Below the pieces are notes generated by a model. It saw nothing but the letters and a program-made list of their open reading frames with translations, ran no database searches and was not told the origin of the DNA. Both the position numbers and the translations under genes were made by a program. DNA of 50,172 bases from positions 214,965 through 265,136 of the forward strand of contig NW_003112467.1 in NCBI RefSeq assembly GCF_000003605.2, given 5' to 3'. This stretch comes from Saccoglossus kowalevskii (taxonomy: Eukaryota; Hemichordata; Enteropneusta; Harrimaniidae). This document shows, piece by piece, positions 1 through 11,284 of this stretch (its first letter is position 1; the number at the start of each line of letters is the position of its first letter).

Positions 1-540
1 ATTCCAGCACATGACGACCAGTTTTCAGGTCCAAGACCTGTCATTTTTGGTAAAAAGTGATATTTTCGACTTCTTGTTAAAAACCGCAAGTGCAATTGCT
101 TTGATACTACATATATAGGTACTAAATGTGGACCTCTCTCAGATTTGTTCATTTTGTGATGATATCTTCAATTCTCTAATTTTGGTGAATATTTTTGTAA
201 CTTTTGGTAAAAAGTGATATTTTCGACTTCTTGTTAAAAACCAATAGTCCGATTGCTTTGATATTACATATATAGGTACTACATGTGGACCTCTCTCAGA
301 TTTGTCCATTTTGTGATGATATCTTCAATTCTCTAATTAATTTATTTTGGTGAATATTTTTGTAATTTTTGGTAAAAAGTGATATTTTCGACTTCTTGTT
401 AAAAACTGTAAGTCCGATTGCTTTGATACTATTCATATTGTTCATTTTCTAATGATGTCTTCAGTTCTTTAATTGAAATGTGCATTGCTAACAGCGGAGC
501 TATCTCAGCCGATAGGCTGCTTGTTTTAAATTATATTTTA
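1..540. repeat. ~160-bp tandem repeat, dispersed family
   Basis: Three copies of an AT-rich unit are visible, anchored by the string ggtaaaaagtgatattttcg at about 49, 206 and 371, so the spacing is 157-165 bp. Each copy continues into a shared stretch with 'attgctttgata' and 'atataggtac'. The 3' edge carries 'ggagctatctcagccgataggctgcttg' (about 495-522). Diverged relatives occur at about 2260-2440 and 3960-4370, the latter with a similar 3' edge, so this is a dispersed non-coding element family. It lies in the last intron of the eEF1G gene. No coding potential is seen. Confidence 0.75.
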
Positions 541-619
541 CGGACGATTTTTTAGATTTGTTGGTTGGGGAAACAAATAAATACGCTAGACATAGACAGG
601 AAGTTATTGGTCTTCATAT

Positions 620-1735
620 GACCGTCTCCAAGTTCCCGGAGTGGCAAAAGTCATGCCACGAAACAGGTTCGTCAAAATTAGCCAGTATCTCCATCTCAGT
701 GATTCTGTTAGCGAACCTGATCGGACTGACCCAAACCGCGATCGTCTTTACAAAGTTCGGCCTATCATCGACCTTGTGTAAATTTACAGGCAGGTCTCGT
801 ATGGTCCAATATATGCCCGGGAAGCCAGTAAAGTAGGGCTTCAAAATATGGTCTGTCGGATGTCCCAGAACAGGCTACACATTTCATATGTCCCCATACA
901 CTGGCAAGAAAAGCACTCCTGAGAAAGGTCTTGGTTACCAGGTTGTCTGTGATTTAACACAGCAATATTTTAATTTTGGTCGCCATATTTATTATAATTT
1001 TTTCAGTTCTGTACAGATAGCATTAGATTTATATTCCAAAGACACATATATTTGTAGCACCATTCGTAAAAATAGTAAAGGGCTGCCAGGGGAAATAAAG
1101 AATTCTGTGAAAATGAAAAAAGGTGACTATATTGTACGTCAGAGTCAGAAAGTTGTTGCTTGTACCTGGTATGATAAACGTGAAGTTCGAATGCTGACAA
1201 CAAATTGTTCACCAGGTGGGAGAGATGTCACCAGGGGTGGGAAAACATTTTTTACTCCTTTTTCTGTTTTGCAATATAATCTGAGTGACCAGTTGGCATC
1301 TTACTATTCCATTAGTAAAAAGTATATGAAATATTGGAAGTATCTTTTTTTCTTCTTTATCCAATGAATGATTGTTAATTCTTTTATTTTATATTCAATT
1401 GCTCACTCCCCTAACCCAAGAAGAAGGTATAGGCAACTAGATTTTCGTCTTGATTTATCAAGTCAGCTCATTGCTGGGTACTGTAGTCGTAAAAAACGTG
1501 GGCCACAACCACAGTCACTTGGTGTTGAAAACAGCTTGAGTTGCGCAAACCTCCCTACTCATAAGTGTGAAATGATGCAACCAAATTCCAAGCGAAAGAA
1601 ACGTTCTTGTAAATATTGTTCTAGAATTGGTAAGAAAACTCCTAAGGGTTATTCTGTGGGTGCAAGTTTTGTAATGTATTTCTGTGTAAAGATGACTGCT
1701 TTATCAGGTACCATGCCTGTATGCTACAGCATTGA
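620..1735 (+). pseudogene. Decayed piggyBac (PGBD4-like) transposase
   Basis: This is a dead DDE transposase of the piggyBac superfamily. In frame 2 from about 620 to 775 there is a stretch with VMPRNRFVKISQYLHLSD and DRLYKVRPIIDLV, the piggyBac N-terminal DDE-fold region. It hits a stop and jumps to frame 0, where GRSRMVQYMPGKPVK is followed by an in-frame TAG (834-836), then YTGKK, EKGLGYQVV, NFFSSVQIALDL, GLPGEIKN, KKGDYIVRQS and LSDQLASYYS. A second in-frame stop, TGA, is at 1365-1367. Beyond it come NSFILYS and LDFRLDL. The C-terminal Cys-rich domain opens with CKYCSRIGKK; after about 1655 it is readable only in another frame (CGCKFCNVFLCKDDCFIRYH). The segment expected between IIDLV and the GRS motif, which holds the first catalytic Asp, is missing. 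The element is on the same strand as the host gene eEF1G, within its intron, and cannot be active. Confidence 0.9.
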
Positions 1736-1940
1736 GTAATATTTTTTATAATAAATTAGAAAGCAAGTGAATTGTAAATGTGTGTTTTTTTAAATGAAAT
1801 GAAACTACAGTGTCCTAGTCTTCTTTTCCCTGTGTACATGTCAACCTACCTGGCTCACACTGAATTGGTAAAAAGTTTTGGGTAATGGGAGTACAAATAT
1901 GCAAATTAGTAATGGGCCCTGCAACATTGTTACAACAAAG

Positions 1941-1964
1941 TATCTAAGGTGTGCAAAGGGTTAA
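1941..1964 (+). mobile_element. piggyBac right end with TTAA target site
   Basis: About 210 bp after the transposase remnant the sequence reads tatctaaggtgtgcaaaggg followed by TTAA at 1961-1964. piggyBac elements insert at TTAA and their ends begin with CCC next to it; here the reverse complement reads TTAACCCTTTGCACACC, as expected. No matching left end is seen in 1-640. It was therefore lost, overwritten by the ~160-bp repeat, or lies before the window. Confidence 0.65.
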
Positions 1965-3074
1965 CAGAGCATTTTTTATTAATATTTCATGCTTCTTCTT
2001 ACCTTGCTTTGAGATACTACTTGATTATGTTTACTATTTCATGATTGGGACTGTATCATGTCATTGATTTGTTCTTGCTTTTCAATTATTACAACATCAG
2101 AACAGAACCTCAACCCCGATGATTGAATGGTAACATTGACAATTCCAAACACCCTTGAGGGCGCACTTTATCTTACATGCATACTTTTGACACGCATTTT
2201 CAAATGACTTGGCTATAAAAGCTTATCCTGTCTGAACATCTGAACAAAGCATTTCTGCAAACCTCAGACAATTTTTTTTTTTTTCAACTTTTTTAGCATT
2301 ATTGATATTGACTTTCTCTTGAAAACAACCAGCCTTGATTGCTTTGATACTTGGTATGTACATGTATGTACGTTAGGTAGACGCGCATCAATCAGTCATA
2401 CCTGCAATCTTCTAATTTTATTAGAGAATATTTCTGTTTTTTGGTTATTTTTGTATTCAACATTCAAGATTTAAAGAGCTGTGATTTTGTTCAAATATAT
2501 ATCCACATAAAGATGCCAGTTCAGACAGAAATGTCTAACATGAACGCAGCTACTCTTACCAATCAGTGTCTAGAGTGTATACCACACCACACCACACTCA
2601 ATACTTCATTAATTTACAATTGGATATTCAAATATTTTGAAATGTTGCCAAGTTTGTGTTGGTTTAATTGCAATGTGCCAATCTGGTGTGTTGTACAATC
2701 CGCCAACAGAAAGAAATCATGTTCATATGCATATGCAACTCAAATTGTTTGACAATAATATTTATTAAGCAGTATGTTTTTCATTTGACTCTGAACTTGC
2801 TTTCAGTCTGTGAATTAGTGCTCTGTTTGTCTGCAATACAATCAAGATTGCAGTTTTGACTACTCAACTGTTTGTCATGTGCAGGTATACACTCCCTATA
2901 AATTCATTGAGTCAACTAAGAAAATCCATGCCACACGCTCAACAAATTAGTGCTGTAGGGGAGTTGGGTGTAGGGAATAATGTGTTCTGTAATATGTTAA
3001 GCAGGTTGAAATTATTCTACATGATTACGTATAGTAGACAAAAAGCTATAAAGGTTTGCTTTTTTTTTTTTCAG
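1965..3074. other. Rest of the last eEF1G intron
   Basis: This is AT-rich non-coding intron sequence. A diverged copy of the ~160-bp repeat family lies at about 2260-2440 ('ttgattgctttgatacttggtatgtac'). It ends in a strong polypyrimidine tract (3060-3071) and an AG at 3073-3074, the acceptor for the eEF1G terminal exon. No earlier eEF1G exon is recognisable in the window, so the intron extends past position 1. Confidence 0.6.
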
Positions 3075-3227
3075 TTGTCTGATGACTGGCAAATTGACTA
3101 TGAATCCTACAGCTGGAAGAAACTTGACCCAGATGCAGAAGAAACTAAAACATTAGTCAAAGAATATTTTGCTTGGGAAGGAGACTTTGAAGGCAAGAAA
3201 GTCAACCAGGGCAAAGTGTTCAAATAA
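3075..3227 (+). CDS. Elongation factor 1-gamma (eEF1B-gamma), terminal coding exon
   Basis: The exon encodes the last 50 residues of eEF1-gamma, beginning [20 protein letters not shown] and ending [13 protein letters not shown] before TAA. The W-x-(V/I)-DYESY-x-W-(R/K)-KLDP pattern, the ETxTLV(R/K)EYF(A/S)WEG block and the terminal NQGK(V/I)FK are the signature of the conserved C-terminal domain of eEF1G in animals. eEF1G is the glutathione-transferase-fold scaffold subunit of the eEF1B complex, which reloads eEF1A with GTP during translation elongation in the cytoplasm. The exon starts in phase 0 after a polypyrimidine tract and tttcag. Only this exon is in the window; upstream exons lie beyond position 1. 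The residue pattern is intact, so this is the functional gene copy and not a processed pseudogene, which would lack the intron boundary. It lies head-to-tail with the AHNAK/periaxin-like gene downstream. Confidence 0.95.
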   Translation: MSDDWQIDYESYSWKKLDPDAEETKTLVKEYFAWEGDFEGKKVNQGKVFK

Positions 3228-3569
3228 AGACGTATTTCATCTGTATTTCAGGCTTAACTACATCCATTATGCAGTCTTTTATTTTATTTTACAACTCTTT
3301 AACAGACATTAGAAGCAAATATCTAATATCTGTGTAATTAAATTTATTGTCATCCCTCCTTCAAACAAAATCAAATATGTAATCAAACTGTTCTACATAA
3401 ATCTGGGATTTGCCTCTCACAGGCTGGATGAAAATTCACTTGTGCATGGTGAACTTCCTACTAGCAGATAATTTGCATGTAGGTGACTGCCGTGATAGAG
3501 AACGTTACACATGTTTGTTGTTGATCAAGCCACTGCTTTGTACGTGCATGGTACATTGCTAACAATAAA
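3228..3569 (+). promoter_or_regulatory. eEF1G 3' UTR with candidate polyadenylation signals
   Basis: Downstream of the eEF1G stop codon are ATTAAA at 3337-3342 and a canonical AATAAA at 3564-3569. Either could direct 3' end formation, and which one is used cannot be decided from the sequence. Confidence 0.45.
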
Positions 3570-3959
3570 GGCAATCTCCCGTGCACCTAACAAATGAGTC
3601 ATTTGTTTGTCGCTGTCTATCTGAATGGACTGTGTGTGATATAATGCAGCTTTTATGCTTATGGCATGCGAGTTGTACAGTGTTTAGAAATGCCCTCTTA
3701 TTGTATTGATAAATGTGTAATAACCACAGTACGTGTACATTGTACTTGCAGCAGAACATTTCAAATGCATAATACAATCTCTTGGTCACGTATCAAAACA
3801 AGTAAAACAGCCACAGAATATTTTCAATGTCTCCCCCCCCCCCTATATCTCACTTGCACACAATTCAAGACAATAACGTTGCTGACCAATAATCTACAAG
3901 GCCAAACGTTAGCTCCACTATCAACGTAGATATAGCTGTTCATCTTGGCAAGTCGTTAG

Positions 3960-4370
3960 TTGAGTTTTCAACTCCTAGAAATTGATTTGATATCTGGTAT
4001 GTCAAAACCTTGTGTGGATATTTGTCAAATTTGGTGAAGATATCTAAATTTCCCAATTTTTAGCGAATATTTGTGGTTAAAAAAAATGCCATTTTCAACT
4101 TGTACTAGAAAACCACTCGATCAATTGCTTTGATACTTGGCATATAGGTACTTTACGTAGATTTGTCCATTTCTTATCGATTTCTTCAATGCTATTTTTG
4201 ACTCCTAGAAAACTAATTTATTAATACTGGTATACGTTTACCTTGGATGGACACGAGATTAGTTTGTTCTGTGCATTAGGGCTCGGACAACTAATAAATG
4301 TTATTAGTTGTCTGAGATTGGGGAGGGGTACCCAAGACAGCAGAAACAGTGGAGCTATTTTGACAGGTCA
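3960..4370. repeat. Diverged copy of the dispersed repeat, with a perfect-looking hairpin
   Basis: Shared strings with the family at 1-540 include 'attgctttgatacttggcatataggtac' (about 4125-4152) and the 3' edge 'acagtggagctattttgacaggtcacttgttt' (about 4345-4376), which parallels the edge at about 491-526. Inside it, 4282-4297 and 4301-4316 form a 16-bp stem (15 of 16 paired) around a 3-base loop. Confidence 0.6.
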
Positions 4371-4376
4371 CTTGTT

Positions 4377-6480
4377 TGATAACTACAAAATGTTTTGGCG
4401 ATAATTGTCTGAAATTTGGTGAATTTGAATGTTTCTGCGATATTTCAGTCGCTAGTTTTTTTGCACTCGCAGTGTCTAATTATCTCCAACTGTGCTATTA
4501 TCTCTAAGTATGCATTACCAGTGATAAAATTATGAAAGGATGCTATAATCAGAAATGTATACTCCATAAATAATTTAATTGCAGGTAATCAGCTGATGGT
4601 AAAACTGTTACCGACTAGCTAATAAGATTTGGACATGCACAAAAGGGTTGAAAGTGATGTTGCTTTCTGCTGTTTAGGAAATGATTGGATATGTGTTATA
4701 AATTGAATAATACAATTTGTGACCCATGATGGCAAACTTGGTCTTTTTTGGAAGCACACGAGGACTTGTTTTGATGCATGTGCGTCTCAATCTGTATCTG
4801 AAAACAATCTCATTCAAACTCCACAAATGCACCATGCATTATGGATGACGTGCATGTCCATTCATTTTGTGATCTGATGCAAGATACCATGTTTAAAGAA
4901 TATTAGAATTCCCCTATGCTGAGGTTATTTGGAGGCATGAAGTACAAATAAGGAATACTGTATTTACTTTATTAAAACCATTTCAATCATTGAAATGGTT
5001 CATTTCGAGTATATATTATATGCCTCTTGCATTTAAAAATGTAACTGAAAGTTGTGATCAGGCGGTTCCAAGTGGCCATGTTATACAATTTAAAATATTT
5101 AATGATGAAATTATGATCATTCCCTTTGAGACTAACACCTTATCGTTGGTGGGGGTGTTTGCATGCTTCAATGACCTGGAGATTTGTGGGAAGGTCAACA
5201 GGTAGAAGACAGATAAAGTATAGTCCCTCGGGCTATGGGCTGACAACCCATTCCTACAAAAAATGATTATTACAGAAACCATAGGCTGAACGAATATTAC
5301 TGAACCTAACATTTTGGGGGAAGCCATGACCCCTCCCCCTCACAGGAGTGAGATTAGGATGCGTCTGGGTGAAAACTGAGAGAAGCTATGCATTGTTGAG
5401 AAGGAAAGAAACGGGGCTGGATGGAAGTCATGGGCTGAAACCAGAGTAGCAGAAGCTGATAGGACAGAATGGAGACGTTTATTGGAGGCCCCATTTGCCA
5501 CTAGGTATCTGGAGGATAGATATATGATGATTGATATTTCAGTCATCTTTGTCTGATGCCTTAAAGTACTGTTTCCATGTCACTATCTGCAGTGCTTAGT
5601 ACATTGCAGTTATGCATATTATCCGGTCACATGACCATATTTGGTTATCTGATACATTTGTCATATCTTTTACCAAATACTTTTGTTATAGCACTGGTTG
5701 AATTGGGTCACGTGAATTCATTTATACTCAATGTTATCAAATATGCAAATTAGGTAATTATGCATGGATTACAGCCATAATTTAGCCAAGTCTGCGCATA
5801 ATTTTAGACCGTCTATGTATCAAGTTTAATTGAAATATGTTGGGGAGTTCTTGGGAACACGCACACGAAGTTGTACGTACCCACTAACTGAAAAAAAAAA
5901 AAAAGACTCATTTTGGGCGCTGCACACTGGAGCCAATCATCAAAACCAAGTATTTCTGTCATTCCGGAGCCAGATCTCTTGTGTATGGACGGATTTTTTT
6001 CAAACTTGATAGAAACTTCAGACATTATGGGACCTTGATGTACGTCATTTTGTTTCTCATCAGATTCAAAATGGCCGACTGGTGGTCATTTTGTTATAAT
6101 GAATGCTGTTCTATAACTATATCTGACATGCCTTGACCAATCATGTTCAAATAACAATCGTTAAGTACTGTGACCTGCCATGCTCTCTTAAACAGTAGTT
6201 GCTAAAAAGGTATGTTAAAAATGCCACAGCCCATTCCAGGGTGCTAAAAGTGGGCGTGTGGTCTTTCGTAATTCATATATAGGGTTAATATCTCGTATAT
6301 ACAGTCATAGTTTTCGATACAGTATGTTAAAGGTATGTTAGTATGTCCACCATAGTAGTTGGTAAACAGTTCTTTTATTAAGAAAGTTGGCGACTGTTAC
6401 TTGGCAACGTTTTTACAGTTGCCTTAGATGGCGACCACCTGACGAGAATATAAAGTATGTTGTCATTTATTAACCACATT
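4377..6480. other. Non-coding region between eEF1G and the next exon
   Basis: No gene is supported here. The region is AT-rich, with only short random reading frames. At 5830-6100 there is repeat-like sequence, including an imperfect hairpin 'caaaatggccgac...gtggtcattttg' (about 6067-6094). At 5741-5765 there is 'atgcaaattaggtaattatgcat'; 'atgcaaatta' also occurs near 1900 and 20850, suggesting a dispersed element. Confidence 0.4.
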
Positions 6481-6494
6481 TTACATTATGCGTG

Positions 6495-7215
6495 TTCTAT
6501 TTTACATTGGGTATCTAGATGAGTTGTTTGTATATGAATTGTTCTCTTTACTTATTCTACCTGTACGCCGACATATGTTTTACATTTGTCACTGGACATC
6601 TAGACACGTGTTGTCCATACAAGAATTGTTCACTACTTATTCTACCTGTGCATAAACATATGTGTTTCATGTTGTCATTGGATATCTGGATGAGTTGTCC
6701 ATGCAATAATCGTTATCTCTACTGTACTTATTCTACCTATACATATATACAGAAGGAGAGCAAAAAAAAACGGCGTTTTACGTTTTTACAGAAAAAAATG
6801 AAAGCTCCATTTACAGTAAAAAAACACTTTACAGATAAAGCAAATTCCTAATTACATTTTACTTTTTTATAATATTTTTGATAATTTGAGTTTAGGAATC
6901 AAAATTTCAAATTGCGTACGAATACTACATTTTATTCGGGAAATGTTTTATATGCTTACAAAAAATAATATATTACGAACGAATAAAATAGATGATTACA
7001 TTTTACACCTTGCCCATGTTTACAAATTTGCGTTTTCTATTTATTTAAATTTCATTATTACATATATTATAAAATAAAAACAATTGATTACTGCTTACGA
7101 AAATATCCCTTGCAGACATTCCATACATGTGTGTTCTATTTATCACTGGGTGAGTTGTCCATACAAGAATTATTCATTCTACTTATTCTACCTGTGCATT
7201 TCAGATTTATGTATA
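6495..7215. repeat. ~90-bp degenerate tandem repeat split by an inserted element
   Basis: Copies of 'gtatctagatgagttgtttgtatatgaattgttctctttacttattctacctgt' recur at about 6508, 6595 and 6680 and again at about 7145, each with 'cttattctacctgtgca' or similar. The last copy is separated from the others by an AT-rich insertion (about 6768-7047), so the insertion happened after the tandem array formed. Confidence 0.6.
6768..7047 (+). mobile_element. Dispersed AT-rich element, copy A (inverted partner at 26741-27005)
   Basis: This block matches the reverse complement of 26741-27005 along nearly all its length. Shared strings include 'ttttacgtttttacag', 'cactttacagataaagcaaattcct', 'gaacgaataaaatag' and 'cattttacaccttgccc'. 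It has no coding capacity and no clear terminal inverted repeats of its own, so it is a non-autonomous element of unknown class. Confidence 0.7.
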
Positions 7216-7752
7216 CGTTGATTATAGAGAATGTACGTATGATTGAGAATATAATATTGACGTGTTATGGTACAAAGTGTCATGTACATTTCAATATGTC
7301 ATCGATATTTGATATGCGATAGACCAACGGAAAGGCAGAGACATTGATTTATTGATCGATTGATAGATTGTGAATTGCCCAATAAAAGTCTGTATGCTTA
7401 GTTATGTAGGTTTTCTTCGTGATTCGGACTTGACTTACACATGCACGTTATTATTGTCTCAAAATAAACGTTAATGCAATCATTGTCATTGTCATTGTAG
7501 CCCGACAACGACCCATGCGTACGTTGCCTTTGTGAGACCAAAGTCGAAGAAATCACTGATATTGTGACTGCATTTATATGCAAATATCGACCCTATGCCA
7601 CTGCGTATAGCTGCGTGTTCCTAAACGCATTCCTATGCTCCTTCTATTCAACGCTAAAATGAATGGAGGCGAGGGAATCGTCAACAGCCAACAAGTGGGT
7701 CTTTGAAACGTGACCGAATCTCGTCAAGTGTGTGAATTTTCACTTTGTGGAC

Positions 7753-7936
7753 ATGGCGTTCGTCCTAAGCCATTTGATTTGGTTGTTGAGCCTGCCGTTA
7801 CTGGCCGTGGCACAAAATTGCGACGAGAACTGTACTGGTACGATTGTTGGGGTAGCGATTGGGTGTGTTCTGGGCACCTTAGTTATTGTCGGCATCGCCA
7901 TTTTATTATTCATGCTGTATAGAAAGCGAGTGAAGG
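7753..7936 (+). CDS. Exon encoding signal peptide plus transmembrane helix (possible first exon of the PDZ gene)
   Basis: The ATG at 7753 has a good context (gacATGG). The reading frame starts with a signal peptide (MAFVLSHLIWLLSLPLLAVA). A very short ectodomain with two cysteines follows (QNCDENCTG; NCT is an N-glycosylation sequon). Then comes one hydrophobic helix with small-residue spacing (TIVGVAIGCVLGTLVIVGIA...) and a stop-transfer cluster (YRKRVK). It ends at a consensus donor, gaagg|gtaagt, in phase 1. The exon at 9039-9131 continues in the matching phase. The product is predicted to be a type I single-pass protein with about 10 extracellular residues, like disulfide-linked signalling adaptors, but I recognise no family. 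It could be the start of the giant PDZ gene (phases agree) or a separate small gene. Confidence 0.6.
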
Positions 7937-9038
7937 GTAAGTGTAAACGAGGCTAATTTATACGAGTTGTTGAAGTTTAAAACCAGAGGTGTGTCACCGA
8001 ACCAACTCACGCTGATACTACGTTGCGACTTCCTCCTTAGCATCGTCTTTGTTCGTTAAAATACACGCCGATTAACTTAAGTGAATTTGAGAAAGTGGGC
8101 AAGGTCGGCAAGAAAACTCGCATGCGGAAGACATATGAGCTCCCGTGCTACTACGTCTTACGACAGGAGGACTGTTTGCCCCGTTCTGTCGTGCTAATAT
8201 GCCACTTGTTATATGTGACACACCTTGTGAACACATTTTACGTTTTTTAATGCGATCGACGGCGACGTCTTGCGATAAACTGCTTTATGGCGGCAGTCAA
8301 TACTTCAGTGCAACAATACAACAAATCCCCAATCAGAACACGGGTCCAGGGGATGTTAATGAATTGCGAAGGTGTCAATTGTATGCTCTGCGCCGACCGT
8401 CAAACCAGTTCACATGCTCAAAACAGTACAATGTGTCAAGCAAACCCTTTTTTATACCAGCGTATAACAATGAAAAGTCATATAATAGAGCGAATGGACA
8501 ATGGCTGTGTAAAGCGTACTTGTATTTATCGACTTAACTAGGCGGTACACAAAGCAGGTTGTTATAAATCTACACGTAAACGTGTAGAACAGAGTCACAG
8601 TGCTAATGTCCCATACACATACATGTCTTGTCCAACTCAATATTATGTATATGCGATATTCGTATCTAATTTTGCCATGTGCCTTACATGAGTTATTGCA
8701 TGGACACTATTGTGTGGGACATGTATATACTTTTAACTGCTGCCATTCTTTGATTGACTCAAGGCTGCGGTATAATGAATCTTTGTGGGTAATTATGTAA
8801 CCCTGTTCATTATAATCCATTCCATGTCTTATTTAAATGCATCTAACGTATACAATAGCGCCTGCATGTATGGGTTATAGTTATTCTACAGCAAACCATC
8901 TAGAAATGCTAGAAACGAAAGCGGGAAATGCAATCAGCCACTTCTCGTTATTCGCCTTTGTCAGAAAATTAACTTCCTCATGCCGCCACGTATATTGAAA
9001 TGTACAATTCAAGAATGGATGTATTTTATATTTTTTAG

Positions 9039-9131
9039 CTCGTAGAGACCACCAAACTACACTGGGCACCATCGCTAACCCCAACGTTGTACCAGATATA
9101 CAGCACACACAAAATTCGAATATCGAGCAAG
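9039..9131 (+). CDS. Cytoplasmic-tail exon following the transmembrane exon
   Basis: The acceptor is tattttttag|ct and the donor is caag|gtatgt. The 93-nt exon is phase 1 at both ends, so it can be spliced in or skipped without changing frame. Joined to 7936 it reads A-RRDHQTTLGTIANPNVVPD then IQHTQNSNIEQ, a polar stretch typical of a juxtamembrane tail. The next phase-1-compatible exon that I can support is 27230-27324, 18 kb away. Other exons between them may have been missed. Confidence 0.5.
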
Positions 9132-9765
9132 GTATGTTGTGTATAATAGTACTAATCAAATTTCGGAAATCAGTTCCATCTTCGGTAAACTTAATTTATT
9201 TTATTATCTATATGGTCCTTATCATAAATGGACACTTGAAAGTACGCAAATTAATGCAGATACTTTTATGTGACCAAATGGGAATTGGATTGATAATATC
9301 GATTTATATAAATAAAATAATTAATATTTTGTCCGATGTTTTCAGAATATGATTAATAGATTCCGAAATTCGTTTTGACGCACGAATTCAGTATACAAGT
9401 AACAGAATATGTTACATGCCCCGGAGTCTGTAATTAGAAATCTAAAATAGAAGTAGAGAAAACAGTTCCCGCCAAGCGTCATTGTTATCGCAATGCGTAA
9501 TAAAATTCAGTAGTTACAGAAATAACTTAGTTACGGTGATAGTAAATACTATGTCAATCAAAGTAGACGCATGTCGTGTGTCTGGCTGCATGCCTATATA
9601 GATGTGACGTCCATGCTTTACTTCTTATGTTAGCAGCACGGTATATTAATAATATTCATATGGACGCCGAGTTATCTGCAACCAGATTTATGCCGAAAAG
9701 ACACAAGTACCCATACATGGTGATGTACATTTAGACATTTCGGCGACTATCGGCGTATTAGTAAC

Positions 9766-9960
9766 ATGCGATTATCTGCATTCTCGTGCTTTGCGATTAT
9801 CTGGGTTTTCGCGATACGATTATCTGGATTCTCGCCATGCGATTATCCGGGTTTACGGGCTATGTGTTTATCTGAGTTCCCGCGTCATGTTATCTTGGTT
9901 CTCGTGGCATGTAATTATCTTGTTTGTTTTTTTTTTTGCGACATGCGATAATCTGCGTTA
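9766..9960. repeat. ~25-bp degenerate minisatellite
   Basis: About seven copies of a unit like 'gcgattatctgggttctcgcgat' are seen, recognisable by 'gattatctg' or a variant at the start of each. Copies are well diverged, so this is an old array. It lies in the intron after 9131. Confidence 0.65.
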
Positions 9961-10565
9961 TAGCTCCGATGCGCTAAACTTACAGGCCAACAAAATACTT
10001 TTTTCTAGTCAGTGATCGGTTCCTGAAAAACCATTATAAAAAACTCAAAAAACAAACAAACAAACGAGAAACATGACGCGTCATCGCACAATTTGTTTAA
10101 ACATCCCAAGACCAGAAAAAAGTGTTTCGACGGCATGTTTTACCATATCATCTTTTTTTGACTTGGTATTAATTTGTTGTGTACCACGATGCATTTACAG
10201 AATAATATTGCCTTCAGTTCGCGAAGCTGATTCGTGACGTAATTTAACACATTTGGACATGCACTATGTAGTTCTGTTTCCACGTTTCAACATAGATAGT
10301 TCTATTTTTAACTTTCATGATTTTATAAACGTTTTTTTTTTCATTATATAAAATAAGGTAATGCGTGAAAACCAGACGGCGATCAGCAACATGGTGACGT
10401 GAAATGTCCGTATTGATTGGTCAACCAGTCACACATAGTTGTGAATATCATTCATATGTCATTTATACAATTAACGTCATTTATACAATTAACAATGAGA
10501 AAATTATAATGCCCAACTACATTTCGCTGTATCACAAAAAAGTTTTTTTAGATATTTATTCCATG

Positions 10566-10843
10566 GTAGTGTAGTAGTAGTAGTAATAATAATAATAATA
10601 ATAAACCCAAGTCTGCAAGAGATACAGAAAATTGTTCTTAATACACTGCACACCTGCTGAGAAAAGCGTTATCGATTCAGACTTTCTACGTGTTGTTGTT
10701 AATGATTTGGTACAATGTGTGTATGATTATCGTTTTGTGCCATCCTTCCTTTTAGCCTCAGGTCTTTTGGTAAGACCCGGCATTAGGACTGTAAACAGCA
10801 GATCAAAAGAACATACTAGAAAACATAATAAAAATAACAATAA

Positions 10844-10874
<31 letters not shown>

Positions 10875-10875
10875 G
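10566..10875. repeat. Two microsatellites, (TAG/TAA)n and (AAC)n
   Basis: 10571-10603 is a run of tag triplets passing into taa triplets, and about 10845-10875 is a run of aac triplets. The sequence between and around them (9961-11280) is non-coding; no gene is seen. Confidence 0.85.
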
Positions 10876-11284
10876 TTAATTATGATTGTAATGTAAATAT
10901 TCTGTGGTACACGGAAATAGTTTCTTCAAATTAGTCGAGCCTATGCCTCCTAATAGATACAAATAAGAATGTGATCTGTGGCCAACTCACTGGTACTAAA
11001 ACTGCAACGTCACACAAATATGCAGATAACGAGATAACAAATAGCAAGATCTAAGCTGGAATCCAAGCACTCACTTGTTGTACGAATAAAAATGGCGCAT
11101 TGTCAACAGAGGCGAAGCCGAGTTTCACATTGGTAATATTATCACTGAAATGCAGAGCATTTCGAATTGAGCCCCACTTTCATACAACTATCCAACATAC
11201 TATCAATACAATTACATGGAATAAACAAGTAATGAACTCGCACCCATCATTATATATTCTTACGATGTAACATTTCTTCAGATA

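Noticed and set aside
2211-2220. TATA-like ggctataaaa
   Set aside because: It lies inside the eEF1G intron with no exon or start downstream before the terminal eEF1G exon.
5401-5560. Possible LINE reverse-transcriptase tail (frame with ADRTEWRRLLEAPFATR)
   Set aside because: The Trp-Arg-rich ending resembles the end of some LINE ORF2 proteins, but no RT motif or further homology is visible in the surrounding sequence.
10741-10775. Mini-exon bounded by ccttttag and ggtaag
   Set aside because: It would be about 14 nt, not phase-compatible with neighbours, and has no supporting coding signal.
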